A DNA stretch of 64,000 nucleotides, from NCBI GenBank assembly GCA_000827265.1, contig KN834801.1:150711-214710 (forward strand). Direction: 5' to 3'. The notes under the pieces are model-generated. The model saw only the letters and a program-made list of their open reading frames with translations. It was not told the origin of the DNA and did not search any database. Below are positions 42,603-53,556 of this stretch, piece after piece. The position numbers and the translations under genes are program-made. This DNA is from Collybiopsis luxurians FD-317 M1 (taxonomy: Eukaryota; Basidiomycota; Agaricomycetes; Agaricales; Omphalotaceae). Numbering within the stretch: the stretch's first letter is position 1; every line of letters begins with the position of its first letter.

Positions 42603-42772
42603 GTGAGTAGCAATTTCTTTCTCTCTGTCGTGATGATTTCTTGCCGCCCCAGGCGTAGTAATTCTTTTGCATTGACGAACGGCAGAGCACATAGCCAAAC
42701 ATTGTTGCATCTCTGATTTTTATTTCTATTTGTTTGCTCTTCATTCAACGTATCAACTAACCTCTTCGTCAG
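42603..42772 (+). ncRNA. Intron with C/D-box snoRNA candidate, copy 2
   Basis: The intron runs from GTGAGT (42,603) to CAG (42,772), with an AACTAAC branch site near 42,755. C box GTGATGA at 42,630-42,636 and D box CTGA at 42,713-42,716 span 87 nt, the same as copy 1 at 15,835-15,921; only three positions differ. The external stem GAGTAGCA with TGCTCTTC (42,735-42,742) is kept, with one pair changed to G-U. The flanking exons are only loosely similar between the copies, so the core is preferentially conserved. The target is unknown. Confidence 0.5.
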
Positions 42773-44897
42773 ATACACTCTCAGGATATTCAACCGTCCC
42801 AGGTCCGACATTCCAATATCTTTTTCAAGCAACTGTCGTCAAGTTCGCCAAGCTTCTCGTGCATCTTCTCCAGGTTTAGCGTTCAACAATCAAGAGCTGT
42901 CTGTATAACTTCTCGCGCTGGCCTCTAGTTACCTGTTGGAGCACTCTCAATCCATGTTACGTCTCGCCTCTCAATGCCGGTTCATGCATCTTCTCCAACA
43001 TCCGATACCTCGTCCTCGTGCTGGTCTCAAATTCCTCGTCGGTGCACTTTTAACCCACTACACCTGGCGTCTCGCACCTCACCAAAGGTGTGTTTTTCCC
43101 TTCGAATTCTTCTCCTGATGAAAAATCCTTTCACACCAACTCTGGAGCTCTTATCGGGGCGATGGAGATTACCATTACAAAATACTAAGAACAGCCAACT
43201 GATCTTCTTTTGCTCTACTTCCCTCGATGCCTTTGTCGATTTGCTTTTCTGACCAACTCTTTTTTTTTTTTTTTCTTTTTTTCTTAGAATTACGCAACGT
43301 GTTCGCGCTCTGTTATTGTATGGCTGAGGGAGGGAGGGGGCAAAGGTCACTTTCAGGAAATGTCGGACATTTGTATAGTGTTTGGGGGTACGTACGTGCC
43401 GTGTTTCGTTGATCGTTTTACGGGGTACTGTCATTTCCTCCGTAATTTCACGACCTTCATTCAATGTAATGCCAATATCATACCAAGTATCCGTTATGTT
43501 AGTCGGCAGTCAGACATCTGTATTGCAAGCAACTAAAACCTGTAGTAGGAGTAAAGATGATGATATTGGAACAGCGTCTGTTGTCGTCGACAAGTAAGGT
43601 AGCGGTTATAGATTTTCCTTTTCTTTTTCTCAGAATCAAGTTACGTTTACTGAGTGTGAGCTTCAGATGAGTTCCAAACACTCCCCGCAGATCTACTGTG
43701 GGTCCACGCAAGATCAGCCACCTGCCCTAGCTTTGATGATCTTTTCGATATCGCATGGCTTCCAGCTAATGTCTAGCGACAATCTTGATGGATATACAAC
43801 ACCAGATAGAGATTTCGTTGCTGGATGGGTGAAGGGGACAGGGAACAGTTGTAGCTTTCAGGCAATGTCGGACGCTGGGTATGCTTTTTGAGGGTGCATG
43901 GCTGTGGGTACTGTCATTTCGCCCGACCTTCATTCAATGTAATGTCAATATATATCAAGTATTGCTCGTGTTTTATCAGTAATCAGAATTCTGTATTGCA
44001 GCCCACTATACAACCGGGAGTGTTCTCAGAGTCGTGTGGCGTTTACTATGCCTGAGTTTAAAATCAGTTCCACCCTACCGCAGAGGCTGTTAACCCGAGC
44101 CGGTTGATCCCGCCCAAGCTCTGATCAACATTTCAGCGCATGGCTTGTAGCTGATGTCTAGCAACAATCTTGATGGACATTGGATAGTAACCCTTACCAG
44201 ATACATATTTCTGAGATGGATTCAGAGTTAGGAGTCCAGCGAGAAGCACCTCCTTTGATTACTTTCTCCAGAAATTGTTATCCAGAGAGGGCCCTTGTCA
44301 GTGAGTTATGAGTATTATTTCCAATAACTCCTAAAAGCACCAGCTTCGAGTTCCTGAGTGTTCGGGCCCCCGAGTATCCGGAAGAAAGTGCTGAAACAAA
44401 TACAAGTAGCGGGAGCCCGTTATTCGGGAACTGAGATGCTATATGATATAAGGATTGAAAAATGAGTATGATTGTTCACCATGCGCCGTTATGTTTATCC
44501 TAGTTGGATAATTAAAAACATATGATAGGCCTCTGAAAAGGAGCTTGAGGACGAGGATAATGCTGAAGTCGCATTAAACTGCTTAGACAGTTCAATAATG
44601 CTTCTCTTCGCTTTGATATTTATTCAATACTAATTTTGACTTTTTTTTTTTTTGCATGAATCCAACCGAATTTATGAGGCGGCAGGAGTGCAATATAAAT
44701 AAGCTCCAAGCCGTAGTTGTATACTAGTACTTTCCGATCATGCTTCAAGCATCAGTCATTTTGAGACAACATTGTTGTGATGTTGATGATGTGCACGGAT
44801 TTCCACTTATAAGCTGACATTCTAGGATCTAGCATCTTCTAAAATACTTATATCTCAACTTCCTCACAATTTTTTCATCCCATAAAGCTTCTGCAGA
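42773..44897. other. Duplicated, decayed SKG6-like 5' sequence
   Basis: The stretch near 43,490-43,595 encodes SVLQATKTC and then KDDDIGTASVVVDK before GTAAGG. It corresponds to the first supported exon of SKG6 copy C (17,069-17,151). Parts of 43,320-43,800 recur at 43,838-44,185 with an offset of about 475-505 bp. Shared landmarks are TTTCAGG.AATGTCGGAC, TTCATTCAATGTAATG and GCATGGCTT.TAGCTGATGTCTAGC-like sequence. No complete gene is visible. It may be the remains of another SKG6 paralog. A T11 run is near 44,641. Confidence 0.45.
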
Positions 44898-45882
44898 ATG
44901 GCAGCTACTAGTACCCTGGTAAAGAGATCGGAGTGAGCCTGGAATAACGTCTGGCTGGATGTCTTCTGTGCTTACAAATTCATCAATAGCGATCCTTTCG
45001 CTTCGCCTACTGTCTCAGGCATAACTGGTGCACAGACTGCAGCTGGGGGAGCCACTACTGCAACCCAACTCGCTCAGGTATCGAATGCAGCTGCCGTAAG
45101 GTTCGACCGATTATTAGCTTTATGTCACCGAAGTAATGGTAAACTCAGTTTTCTCTAATAGTGGGATTTCGCAAAGCGATTCTTTGACGGGGTCTGTCGT
45201 GACGTTTGAATCATGAGACTTGAAGTGATAGAAAGCTCACATTTGCTCTAATAGGGTGCCTACAACTTTCACTAGTACTAGTGCTTCAACTTCCTCTGGT
45301 CAACCATCCCCTTCCGCCTCTCCCAAAAATCAAAAAGCCCCTTCTGTAGCTGCCGTTGCGGGAGGCGCCGTTGGTGGTGTAGTAGTGCTAGCCGTCATCA
45401 TACTAGCCATATTCTTAATTTTACGTCGAAGACGATTACAGTCTCGGAGCAGACAAAATATTCCTGTATCACCCTCAGTGGAATTTCCCGCTACTCCAAA
45501 GGAGCAGCTTGTCAATAGACAAACATTCGGGGAGGAAAAAGGTTCCCTGTTCGCAGGTACAGTCTCTCCCTATTTATCCCGCCTTTCTAGACTTCAATTT
45601 TTGCTAGGAATCGATGCAGACCCGCCAGGGATGCCTACGACACTGCTTTCAAATGCGGGACACGGTGACACACGTTCAGTTGAAGCACGTGTGGCACTTT
45701 TACAAGATGTAGGAGATTATACGCAGGAGCGTGAGTTAGAGAGTGATGATGACGGGACATCCACGATGGGAAGATCGGATATATCTCCTCCGACATACGT
45801 GTCTGGAAGGTCGGCCGGCCCTCCTCCAACATACGTGTCGAGAAGTTCGAATGTCCGTCCTCCGACATACATGTCCAGATGA
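44898..45882 (+). CDS. SKG6-type single-pass membrane protein, copy D
   Basis: Exons 44,898-44,932 (MAATSTLVKRS), 44,990-45,100, 45,162-45,191 and 45,255-45,882 join in frame, all in phase 2. The third donor, GTCTGT, is weak. The ectodomain is Thr/Ser/Ala-rich. The membrane helix (APSVAAVAGGAVGGVVVLAV plus IILAIFLI) is followed by LRRRRLQSRSRQ. The tail has the DGTSTMGRSD segment seen in other copies as DSIMGRFD. It ends with three PPxY motifs: SPPTYVSG, PPPTYVSR and RPPTYMSR. These come from a 36-nt (12-codon) unit repeated three times (45,787, 45,823, 45,859). The other copies have a single motif. Confidence 0.8.
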
Positions 45883-46066
45883 TGCTTTCGGATTGTTCCT
45901 CCACCGCACCTACAACCGCGTCGACAACAGGCGTGTCGAGTGCATATCATGACCATCCCCTTCCCTGCGGTGTCGTGTTGTGTCGGCTTATTCTTCTCTT
46001 TCCCCTCCTCTACGTCACGTACTTAAGTACTCATGACGTCTCACAAACTCTCACACAGGCTAGATA
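45883..46066. other. Short spacer
   Basis: The 3' flank of SKG6 copy D. Nothing specific is recognised. Confidence 0.5.
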
Positions 46067-46395
46067 ACGATATTTCTGTGATACCGACTACGATCCTTGT
46101 GGTTATTTATAATTTGCGTGATAGCAAAAAGTCTACGGTACCTCCTCACTGCTCTCACCCGCACTTGGGTGTATGTGTGAGTGTATTGATTGAAACAGCA
46201 TATGAGGGTAAATATGCGGAAAGAGGAACTGGGAAGAAGAGAAGAGAAATAGCATCAGTGATGGGTTAGCATTGCTAGAGTAGTCAAGAGAATGAGAAAG
46301 GGAGAAAGGAGGGGGTTATTGCAAACTCAAAATGACACACATCATATGTCTTTCCTCCGGGATCGCTGAGATAATCCATTGCGCGCGTCGAACAA
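46067..46395. pseudogene. GT15 mannosyltransferase relic in two orientations
   Basis: On the plus strand 46,067-46,137 encodes YFCDTDYDPCGYL and then stops, with a leftover donor GTACC. It corresponds to the [17 protein letters not shown] exon and is followed by the intron piece with CACCCGCACTTGGGTGTA. On the minus strand 46,318-46,395 encodes AMDYLSDPGGKTYDVCHFE, the next-but-one exon. The two pieces face each other, so this copy was inverted internally. Confidence 0.7.
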
Positions 46396-46814
46396 TAAAT
46401 ATTTGTTTAAAGTTAGATGTTACACGGAATAGAAATAATTACATTTTTTTTGGTAGCAAGGTGAATTAATACTTTCTCCGGGTCTCGTTTATCATCGTGC
46501 GAAACACCTACTAGTATATACTGAGGATTACCTACAGCTCAAGGTGATATAATCATGGGTTCAGATCGATATATCATGTCAGCCTTGAGGCTAGTATCAG
46601 CCATTTCATGTGTTTCAACTTCCACGGGGCCCTGCTTGAACATGGGTGGTGAGCCGGGCATTATTCGGTTCAACCGGAGCACCACTAACCTCTGGGTAGT
46701 TGTGCTGAGGGAAGTTGATTTCCACCCGTCAGAGAATGTCCATGTCAGTCGATTAACCCAGATAACTCTTGAGCGCACATTCTGTTTCGTCCTATATTCA
46801 TTTGTATAGAAGGA

Positions 46815-48270
46815 TCATTGGATGTTTGCTGTATCAACGTCCATAAACTTCCAGCCTCCTCGCGAGTTGAGTGATGACAGTAAAAAATTAGTATAGAGTT
46901 TAGTAAGGGTAAAGTTAAAGAAAAGGTGGCTAGAGTCGCTCGATTAATCCCAGAGCAGGAAGAGTGAGTGAAATTGAACATACATTCCAGTTGGATCCAG
47001 CAAAAAGGTCAGAAGATGCGCGAGACTGTGGACGGAGATGATGAGGGTTTTCGGGGACTTGTGGGAGTTGTCAATTCACTCCCATATGACATTAAGCATT
47101 CCTTTCTTCGGGCTTTCATATTTGCAAATGAGAAGAATCGGCAGGAGCTTACCGGTTTGAAGCGTCACTACGCGATAGACCATTGTATCACCACCCAAAT
47201 ATATTTGAATATCAAGTAAAACACCTACACCGAATGATTCTGTCGATATGACTATCTGTGGCGCTGAATGAAAGTTGTTTTTTTCAACAAGAGCTTTGTC
47301 ACCAGATGAAAAACAAGGGTTGCCGTGATAAGCAAATCTGCTGCCATAGCTACAACCCCCCTAGAGGTCAAGGCATTCTATCTAGGCATTCATCTTGAGT
47401 TGAGAAATGCTAAACCCACAGATGATGACCAAAACTTGGAATTTCTGGAAGTCTGTGAACGACTTGACAATCTGGGCAGCGACAGCAGTCCCTATGCCCA
47501 TTACTGGTAGCAAAGCGAAATAAATAGCGAAATAAATATCAGTTAGCAAGACTTCATTTTAAATCGAGAATCTGGCGCTACACATACACATGTTGGTTAG
47601 AGCACCCAAAAAGATCACCCCGAACAACAGCCAGCTTCCGGTGATGACCTTTACACGCCAGCCATAAAATGCCTGCACCAAACCTCCGATGATACCCTTT
47701 TTCATGCTTAGAAATTGATAGGAGAACAATTTGGCGGCATACCACAAATGCAGGCTCTAAGTGCATGACTGTAAAATACTGTGGCTCATCTGTACCACAA
47801 AAATACATGCCTGAAGCAAATAGCCATGTTGAGTTTGATATATAGGGTACATCTCCTATACCACAGTTTATTTCCAGGTATGACATTGTAAGGAAGAAAA
47901 GGCGCACCGAAGTGTCGAATCAAAGACAGATACCGATAGATCATTAAATATTGTATGCCCAGTGTCAGCGAGAAAAAGAAGGGACACCTAAGTGCAAGAG
48001 AAAGCTCTATCGGTTCTCCTCAAAGTAGAGTAATGGAACAACATACATAGGTCTTGATATACAAGTGGTCCCTGATTATACACGTTCAGCCCATCCTATA
48101 TAGAAGCATCAGGAGACCAACCTTTTTCTACATGAAGCACGGTATAGGTATCTAAAAGTCTGGTCAAGATTCGGATTATTTCATTATTTGCAAACCCTCC
48201 TCTTACACTTGAGTGACGGAGATACCATAGAGTATTAGGGAGATGAAGGTCCCGAGAAGCATGGGCCCAT
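46815..48270 (-). CDS. DUF6534-type membrane protein, copy on minus strand
   Basis: The minus strand carries the family's exons in order. They are GPMLLGTFISLILYGISVTQ (48,270-48,205), LLDTYTVLHVEK (about 48,165), GLVQAFYGWRVKVITGSWLL (about 47,690-47,630), AAQIVKSFTDFQKFQVLV (about 47,480), GVVAMAADLLITATLVF (about 47,360-47,300), FSATDSHIDRIIRC (about 47,265) and HLFFNFTLTKLYTNFLLSSL plus NSRGGWKFMDVDTANIQ, ending in TGA at 46,815. These proteins have seven helices and no known function. Most blocks are open and flanked by plausible splice sites, so this may be the only intact copy in the window. The initiator exon upstream of 48,270 was not found. Confidence 0.65.
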
Positions 48271-49273
48271 GGCTATGACAAGTTCACATCAGTCAGCACA
48301 TACAACGCACACAGCGCCCAAAAAAACGCACGAAGTTTCTGCAGGTCTGAGAGCCATGTGCAGCTGGCGGCGAGATTGATCTAATTAGTTTGAGCTATGG
48401 TTTAAAAGTAAACTATTGAGATCTTTCTTCATTCCTTCACAGATGGAAAGCATCTGGTACCAATGATATATCCAGTTGTTCCCATTGGACAGAATCTATA
48501 TGACTAGGTCCATCCTACAACTTTGGATGCTAACATGCCTGAAAGTGCTGTGTTCCTGGGGCTGTCCTATCCATAAGATTTTTACGAGTCCGGAATGAAA
48601 TGAAGGAATCGTCCTTATGCGCGGTTTGTCCTTTTTCCCACGGTCCTCTCTATGCCTTGGTTTTATCCCCATATTTGGACATGTCACTTTTAGTGACTGA
48701 TGTTATGTGTGTGACCTTCTCGACCACCATCATCTCTCGACCTTCCCTACCCTGTGTCAGAGTCCGCCTTTCGCAAATGTACTTTCCCCGTTTTGTTCAT
48801 CCTCCATTGCTTGCTGTATACTTAGTCGGTACTTAGCCCGCTATCTTTCCTTCTCCAAATATCCTGTGCTCCCGCTCTCTGTAGGTCGCTATTACTGGCT
48901 TGCAGGCTTCTCTAGCATTCGTATTCCTGGCTTTTCTCCTTTGATTTCCTTTTCTTTTTTTGTTCTTGTTTTAGTTTTATTATTTTTTTTTTCTATTTTC
49001 TCTGTCTCCACTTGCTGTTTGTGCACGCGCTTTCGCTTGCAAGTTGCGTCTATGTCTCTTGCATCCCCCTCCCCACTCCTGCTGCCGATTTCATTCGGTT
49101 GCTACCCAGTGCATTCTTGATGTGTAATTCCCGGTCCTATGTGCTCGCCTTCTTCCATTATCGTTGCTCTTTACGTCTACCTCTCTGTCTTTCCTTTGCT
49201 GTGTTACGTCTTCTGCATCATCCACTTCTTTAAGCTCTACCGGATCCTTTGTCTCATATTTGTTTGTATACAG
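48271..49273. other. Intergenic, pyrimidine-rich on plus strand
   Basis: No gene is recognised. 48,600-49,260 is unusually C/T-rich on the plus strand with short T runs, which resembles promoter or intron sequence rather than coding DNA. Confidence 0.45.
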
Positions 49274-49620
49274 AGCCGCAAATGTCAAAGGAAAGATTGG
49301 CCATTCCACAAGGGAAAATGCGAGCGTAACATGTCCAATCGAGCTTCGTGGGCGCCGGGCCGCCACATCGCCATCAAAGCTCTGCGAAAATTCGTGGCGA
49401 AACATCGACCGACTATTGCTCGAGGTGTTTTCGAGGCCTTCATACTCCGCACCCGTCCCCAGCAAAGATTTGGTATTATGATCATTATGAGCATTGCCTA
49501 ACCCCAAGGATTCATCATCAACAGTCAACTGAGGTAATATAATCATTATGTGCCCCACAAGATTGAGCTCAAAGGTCAATTTTTACCAAAAAAGAAGGTA
49601 GGACTCACAGAGGGTATATA
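49274..49620 (+). pseudogene. MYND zinc-finger protein fragment
   Basis: After a good acceptor (TATACAG) the frame reads SRKCQRKDWPFHKGKCERN, the second half of a MYND finger (C..CQ..DW..HK..C). A helical stretch, APGRHIAIKALRKFVAKHRP, and FEAFILRTRPQQR follow, up to about 49,467. The first zinc ligands (Cx2C and the aromatic-Cys part) are not found upstream, and downstream frames do not connect cleanly. Probably a truncated paralog of one of the many basidiomycete MYND proteins. Confidence 0.6.
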
Positions 49621-49624
49621 TGTA

Positions 49625-49745
49625 GTTAGTGATGGGCTCGGGCCTGTCGGGTCGAGTCGGGATTCAGGTCGGGTACTTATACTTGGGCCGGGTTGGGTAC
49701 ACTGCCTGAGACCCGACACCCGACCGGCAAACCCGACACTTGGCT
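49625..49745. repeat. GGGTC/GGGCC-rich dispersed repeat
   Basis: Starts TTAGTGATGGGCTCGGGC and continues with iterations of GGGTCGGG and CCCGACAC. The TAGTGATG end is the complement of the CATCACTA end of the blocks at 4,560-4,715 and 51,130-51,335. Confidence 0.55.
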
Positions 49746-50027
49746 GAAACTTCAAGCACTCGGCAGCTTATACAATTCTATGCACAGATGTCAACGAGGA
49801 TGGCAAGGATGATATATTTAAAGATGATTAGTCCGCTTTCTACAGTTTATTTTGCATCCTGAGTTCTTGGTTGGGTGGACATATTATACTTCAGTGTGCA
49901 GTTATCAGATGGGTCTACCATTATCGAGAGACTGCTGTGCTGAACCAGTGGTTTATTTTCCTTCTGCTCTATATTTTTCCCTTCCGTTTTGACTCATATA
50001 AATAAAGCCCCATTTTGGACTTTTATC

Positions 50028-50195
50028 CTGAGAACCTTTGCTACATTCTGAGGTTTTGTCTATCACTTACATTTTCCTTAGATATATATATACTGATTTA
50101 CCTATAGTCTATGCATGTACTTACATAGGACTCCCGGTAATTGGAGAACCTTTGCTACACTCTGAGGTTCTACACATGTACTTACATAGGACTCT
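50028..50195. repeat. Short interleaved direct repeats
   Basis: GAACCTTTGCTACA.TCTGAGGTT occurs near 50,030 and 50,142. CATGTACTTACATAGGACTC occurs near 50,113 and 50,176. No coding capacity. Confidence 0.75.
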
Positions 50196-50254
50196 AGCTT
50201 TAACATATTTAGTATTACTTCTATAAGGCATATATGTTAATTTTTATTAATTAT

Positions 50255-50545
50255 ACAATATGGTACTTGAGACCCTGCCCCGGGTAACGGGCCAACGCTG
50301 CCACATGGCGGTTACTCATGCCCCGGGCCTATCTGCTGACCCAAATGCCACAGCCTGGCGGCTTGGTTCTACTAAATTAGAAATTAATTATGATATCATT
50401 ACAATATCAAATGTACTATATTGCCCAATTGAATTTATGTTATCAGTTTTCTGAGACTAATATAAAATTCCCTGTCAAGAATCAGGCACAAAGTTCCCCA
50501 CCACAAAAACTCGGCATTGCATTTCATTCCATACACTCATAACAG
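50255..50545. repeat. Dispersed repeat, copy 2 (partner 7,820-8,110)
   Basis: Same order of conserved blocks and same orientation as copy 1, ending in CACCACAAAAACTCGGCATT. Flanks are CpG-poor and unannotated. Confidence 0.7.
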
Positions 50546-51129
50546 TGCAAATGCCTAAGAAGCAGCTTTCATTTTGCTACTTGTGCAACTACTTGTGTTT
50601 GCAGAACAAATATCCATTTAGGAAGTCCATTGTCTTAAATGAGTTACCTTGTGGTTATATTAGGCTTAGCAAAGCTGAGGGTTCAGGACAATGACATTAT
50701 TAAAAAGGCTTGCTATAGCAAGTCAATAATTATTATCTATAAAAGGTGAGCTATCACAAGTCCATTACTGATGGCTAATGCATGTTCGCATAAGCTGTCA
50801 AACAATTTCGGCTCCAATCCGAGCTCTGTAACTTAAAAAAAAGTTCCCGCAGACAGTTCAAACCTTCAGCCACTAGAACAGCTGCCATGAAAAAATGGCA
50901 GTCGAAAGCGCGTGTAGCCACTGAGCCACCACTACGCACACTTCTGCACTTCTCTCCTGAACCCCCACATGACATACTGAACCCCAAGCCCTTAATGGGC
51001 CACTATCTTTTACCATACCCCTACTATACTCCTACTGTAATGCTTACTGTAACCATACTGTAACCATACTGTAACCATGGCATAACCCAAAAACTTACCA
51101 TTATTGATTCCAACTGATACACCAATATG
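50546..51129. other. CpG-poor spacer with a small tandem array
   Basis: No gene is seen. A TACTGTAACCA unit is repeated about four times at roughly 51,035-51,078. Confidence 0.5.
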
Positions 51130-51335
51130 CAGTGTTGGTGTGGCCCAGTCCATAAAGCTGGTGAAACCCAGTCTGAACCTGAACTGGACCTCAGATTCAG
51201 GTCCAGTTTAGGAAAGTTCCTGGACCAAACCTCCAGGTGTGGTTCTGGGTTCAGCAGGTCTCTAAACCTATGAATCAGACCTGAACCTCCTGAACCTCCA
51301 ACTCCTGAGGAGTACGGGAACATCACTAGTATTTA
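51130..51335. repeat. GGTTC/GGTCC-rich dispersed repeat
   Basis: Iterations of GAACCTGAA, GGTCCAG and CCTGAACCTCC, ending CATCACTA. A related block (CTGAACTGGACC..GGTTCAGGTTCAAGG) is at 52,085-52,215 beyond an AT-rich LTR-like block. Confidence 0.5.
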
Positions 51336-52215
51336 GAATTTTATGAATTTTCAGCTCCCTCTGTAATCTTGAAATGAAATTTTATCCTGCTGCACCAGTT
51401 GCTGCCTGCAATTGGTCAAATTCTGCACAAGATGTGAGCAAAGATGTGAGCATTATGTCACATGATGGTGAAGACATTCTTCCAAATCTGGTTTTTCAGG
51501 GGTTCTGCATTTAGTTTTGACCACATGATATAGTAATCTCTGATTAATATAGAAAAAAATTTCATCAACATGTAATGCAAAGGAAAAAATCATTGCTTGG
51601 TTATAGGTTTGAACCTGGTTGTTGAAATGATAGATGCTTACAAGTATCTTCAGATCATGTAGAACTATACTTAGTACTCACACTGATCTGATCAACATGT
51701 GTATATTGTTTCATATTTGTATATAATCAATTACTTATTAGATTGAGTATTATAAATCCCTCATAGCTACTTTTATGCTATTCATCACTTCACTATGTCT
51801 TACTCATCTATGATACATATTGTGCTACATACACATTGCACTATGAACTATACCTTAGTAATTACTGTATCCTAGGGTTCATTATGCTCCAATATCTTAT
51901 TACTTACATGTTTTAGGGTACAACTTATGTTGTTATAGGGTTTGATAGCTTTAGTATAAATACTGTAGCTGAGCTCATATTACAGACAGTTCACATAGTT
52001 CTTTACTACTTGAATACTTGCTTCTATAAGCTCCACAACTCTCTATTCTTCATATACAACTCAGTGAGTATAGTCTCAACTACTTTTTAAACTGATTGCT
52101 GTTTCAACACTGGTGAACTGGGTCCAAACCTGAACCTGGTCCTGGGGTTCAAAATTTAAGAATTTCTGAACTGGACCTAAGGTTCAGGTTCAAGGTTTGA
52201 TAAAAAGACCAACTT
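51336..52215. other. AT-rich LTR-like block
   Basis: Nearly CpG-free, with a TAGTATAAATACTG box near 51,953 followed by a CTCCACAACTCTCTATTC-type leader. It lies between two GGTTC-rich blocks and just before an integrase fragment. It may be retrotransposon LTR or leader sequence, but ends and target duplications were not found. Confidence 0.35.
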
Positions 52216-52460
52216 CATGGATCAAATTGAACTGCAGCAACACTGCAACATGCTGCTTGGTGCAAGCCTGGCCCCATTGGCTACCAAACCTTGAATGAAT
52301 TCCTCCAACAACTTCAGCTTGACATATTAGAAGCCCAAAACTGCTTACCCTTTGCAAAGGTCAACCAAGTGAGCTCATCTAACAAATGCCGCGCACCGGA
52401 TCCTAAATTCAAAGTTGGCAAGAAGATCCCACAGGGATTCCAAAAAATAATGAGACTGAA
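52216..52460 (+). mobile_element. Ty3/gypsy integrase C-terminal fragment
   Basis: The frame from 52,291 (NEFLQQLQLDILEAQNCL, then KCRAPDPKFKVGKKI) resembles the part of gypsy integrases just before the chromodomain-like C-terminus, where AQN..(H)RAPEPEFKVGDKV is usual. It is short and isolated. Confidence 0.55.
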
Positions 52461-52839
52461 AATTTTTTTTTCCTTTTTGCAGGAAATTTTTAAAATACAC
52501 TACTTCCTGGCAATCTTTTTACTATTTCCAACAATGAGTGCATAACTAACACTGAGTACAATCCTGTTGTGCTTTCTGCACTAAGAAAAAGTATCAATTA
52601 AATGGGTAGAGCCTTCATAAATGCTCACATAAATGACTCTCATGTGACAACTTATTTCTGTAAAGCTCCCATAGCACACATCCCAAGCACAAGAGTGCAA
52701 ATGACAAAGATGATGATTGTAACCAGAAAGAAGGTAAGGAACATCAACTGGAAGTATGATCCTTTCACCCAAGATTGAAAAATTTTCACACAGTCTCACT
52801 ATTATTTGGAATTCCTGTACTCACAAAACATAGAAAAAA

Positions 52840-53175
52840 ATGAATTTAAATGAAAAGGCCATGAACAAGTGGCGACATTTTTTCCTTGTTATGATGGTCT
52901 GTATGCTGTTACTGATGCCCATTGCAATTTCTCAGCATATACACTTACTTCCAGTGCACCTTAACATTTTCCCTACATTTCATGAACAAGAACTGAAGGC
53001 ATACATTCAAAATGATGCCGCTCTATTCCCTGGTTGTGAACAATCTTGTCCTGCTCTACAGACACTATTCATTCAAAACAATGCAGAACTCACTTATTCT
53101 GGAACCAAGCTTTCTACTTTCATAACTGCTTGCTCGCATGTCCCTCATGTCGAGCTTAGGCTGATAGGTAAGTGA
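52840..53175 (+). CDS. Hypothetical protein with N-terminal hydrophobic segment
   Basis: An open frame starts MNLNEKAMNKWRHFF, then LVMMVCMLLLMPIAISQ, which could be a signal anchor or a signal peptide. FPGCEQSCPALQTLF, TYSGTKLSTFITACSH and VELRLIG follow, and then GTAAGT, a plausible donor. Four cysteines fit a secreted product. No family was recognised and no downstream exon could be joined. It may be a real first exon or chance. Confidence 0.3.
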   Translation: MNLNEKAMNKWRHFFLVMMVCMLLLMPIAISQHIHLLPVHLNIFPTFHEQELKAYIQNDAALFPGCEQSCPALQTLFIQNNAELTYSGTKLSTFITACSHVPHVELRLIGK

Positions 53176-53556
53176 TTTCTTGTTGGTCTTATTCAGTTCT
53201 ACGTACCATTTATATATAGAGGCAGATATGAAATAGATAGGAAGAACTTTTGGGCAGTACCTTAAGGTAGTGCAGTTTTGCCTATCTTACATTAGTATGT
53301 ATTCGAGTACTAAATCCCTGCACATTTGACCTGAGCGAACCATTTTTCTCCTCATCAATTCTCCATCAAGAACTTCCTGTTGCAGACATCAGGAAGTCTG
53401 CCAGTAGTGTCCAGCAACTAAGTCGGGCGGATCTAGAATACTTTGATCATCGTCGCGATGGAACACATACATCCTCAACCATTGATCATTTCCTTGGGCA
53501 TGTCATTTTGATCAATGATGAGCCGGCAAGCGCGATTATTAATGTAGATTGAAGTC

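Noticed and set aside
42416..42832. Minus-strand open frame sharing a NNVWLCALPFVN..ELLRLGRQEIIT peptide with the frame at 15,789-15,983
   Set aside because: The shared part is exactly the 87-nt C/D-box core inside a plus-strand intron. The conservation is better explained by an RNA, although a coding exon cannot be fully excluded.
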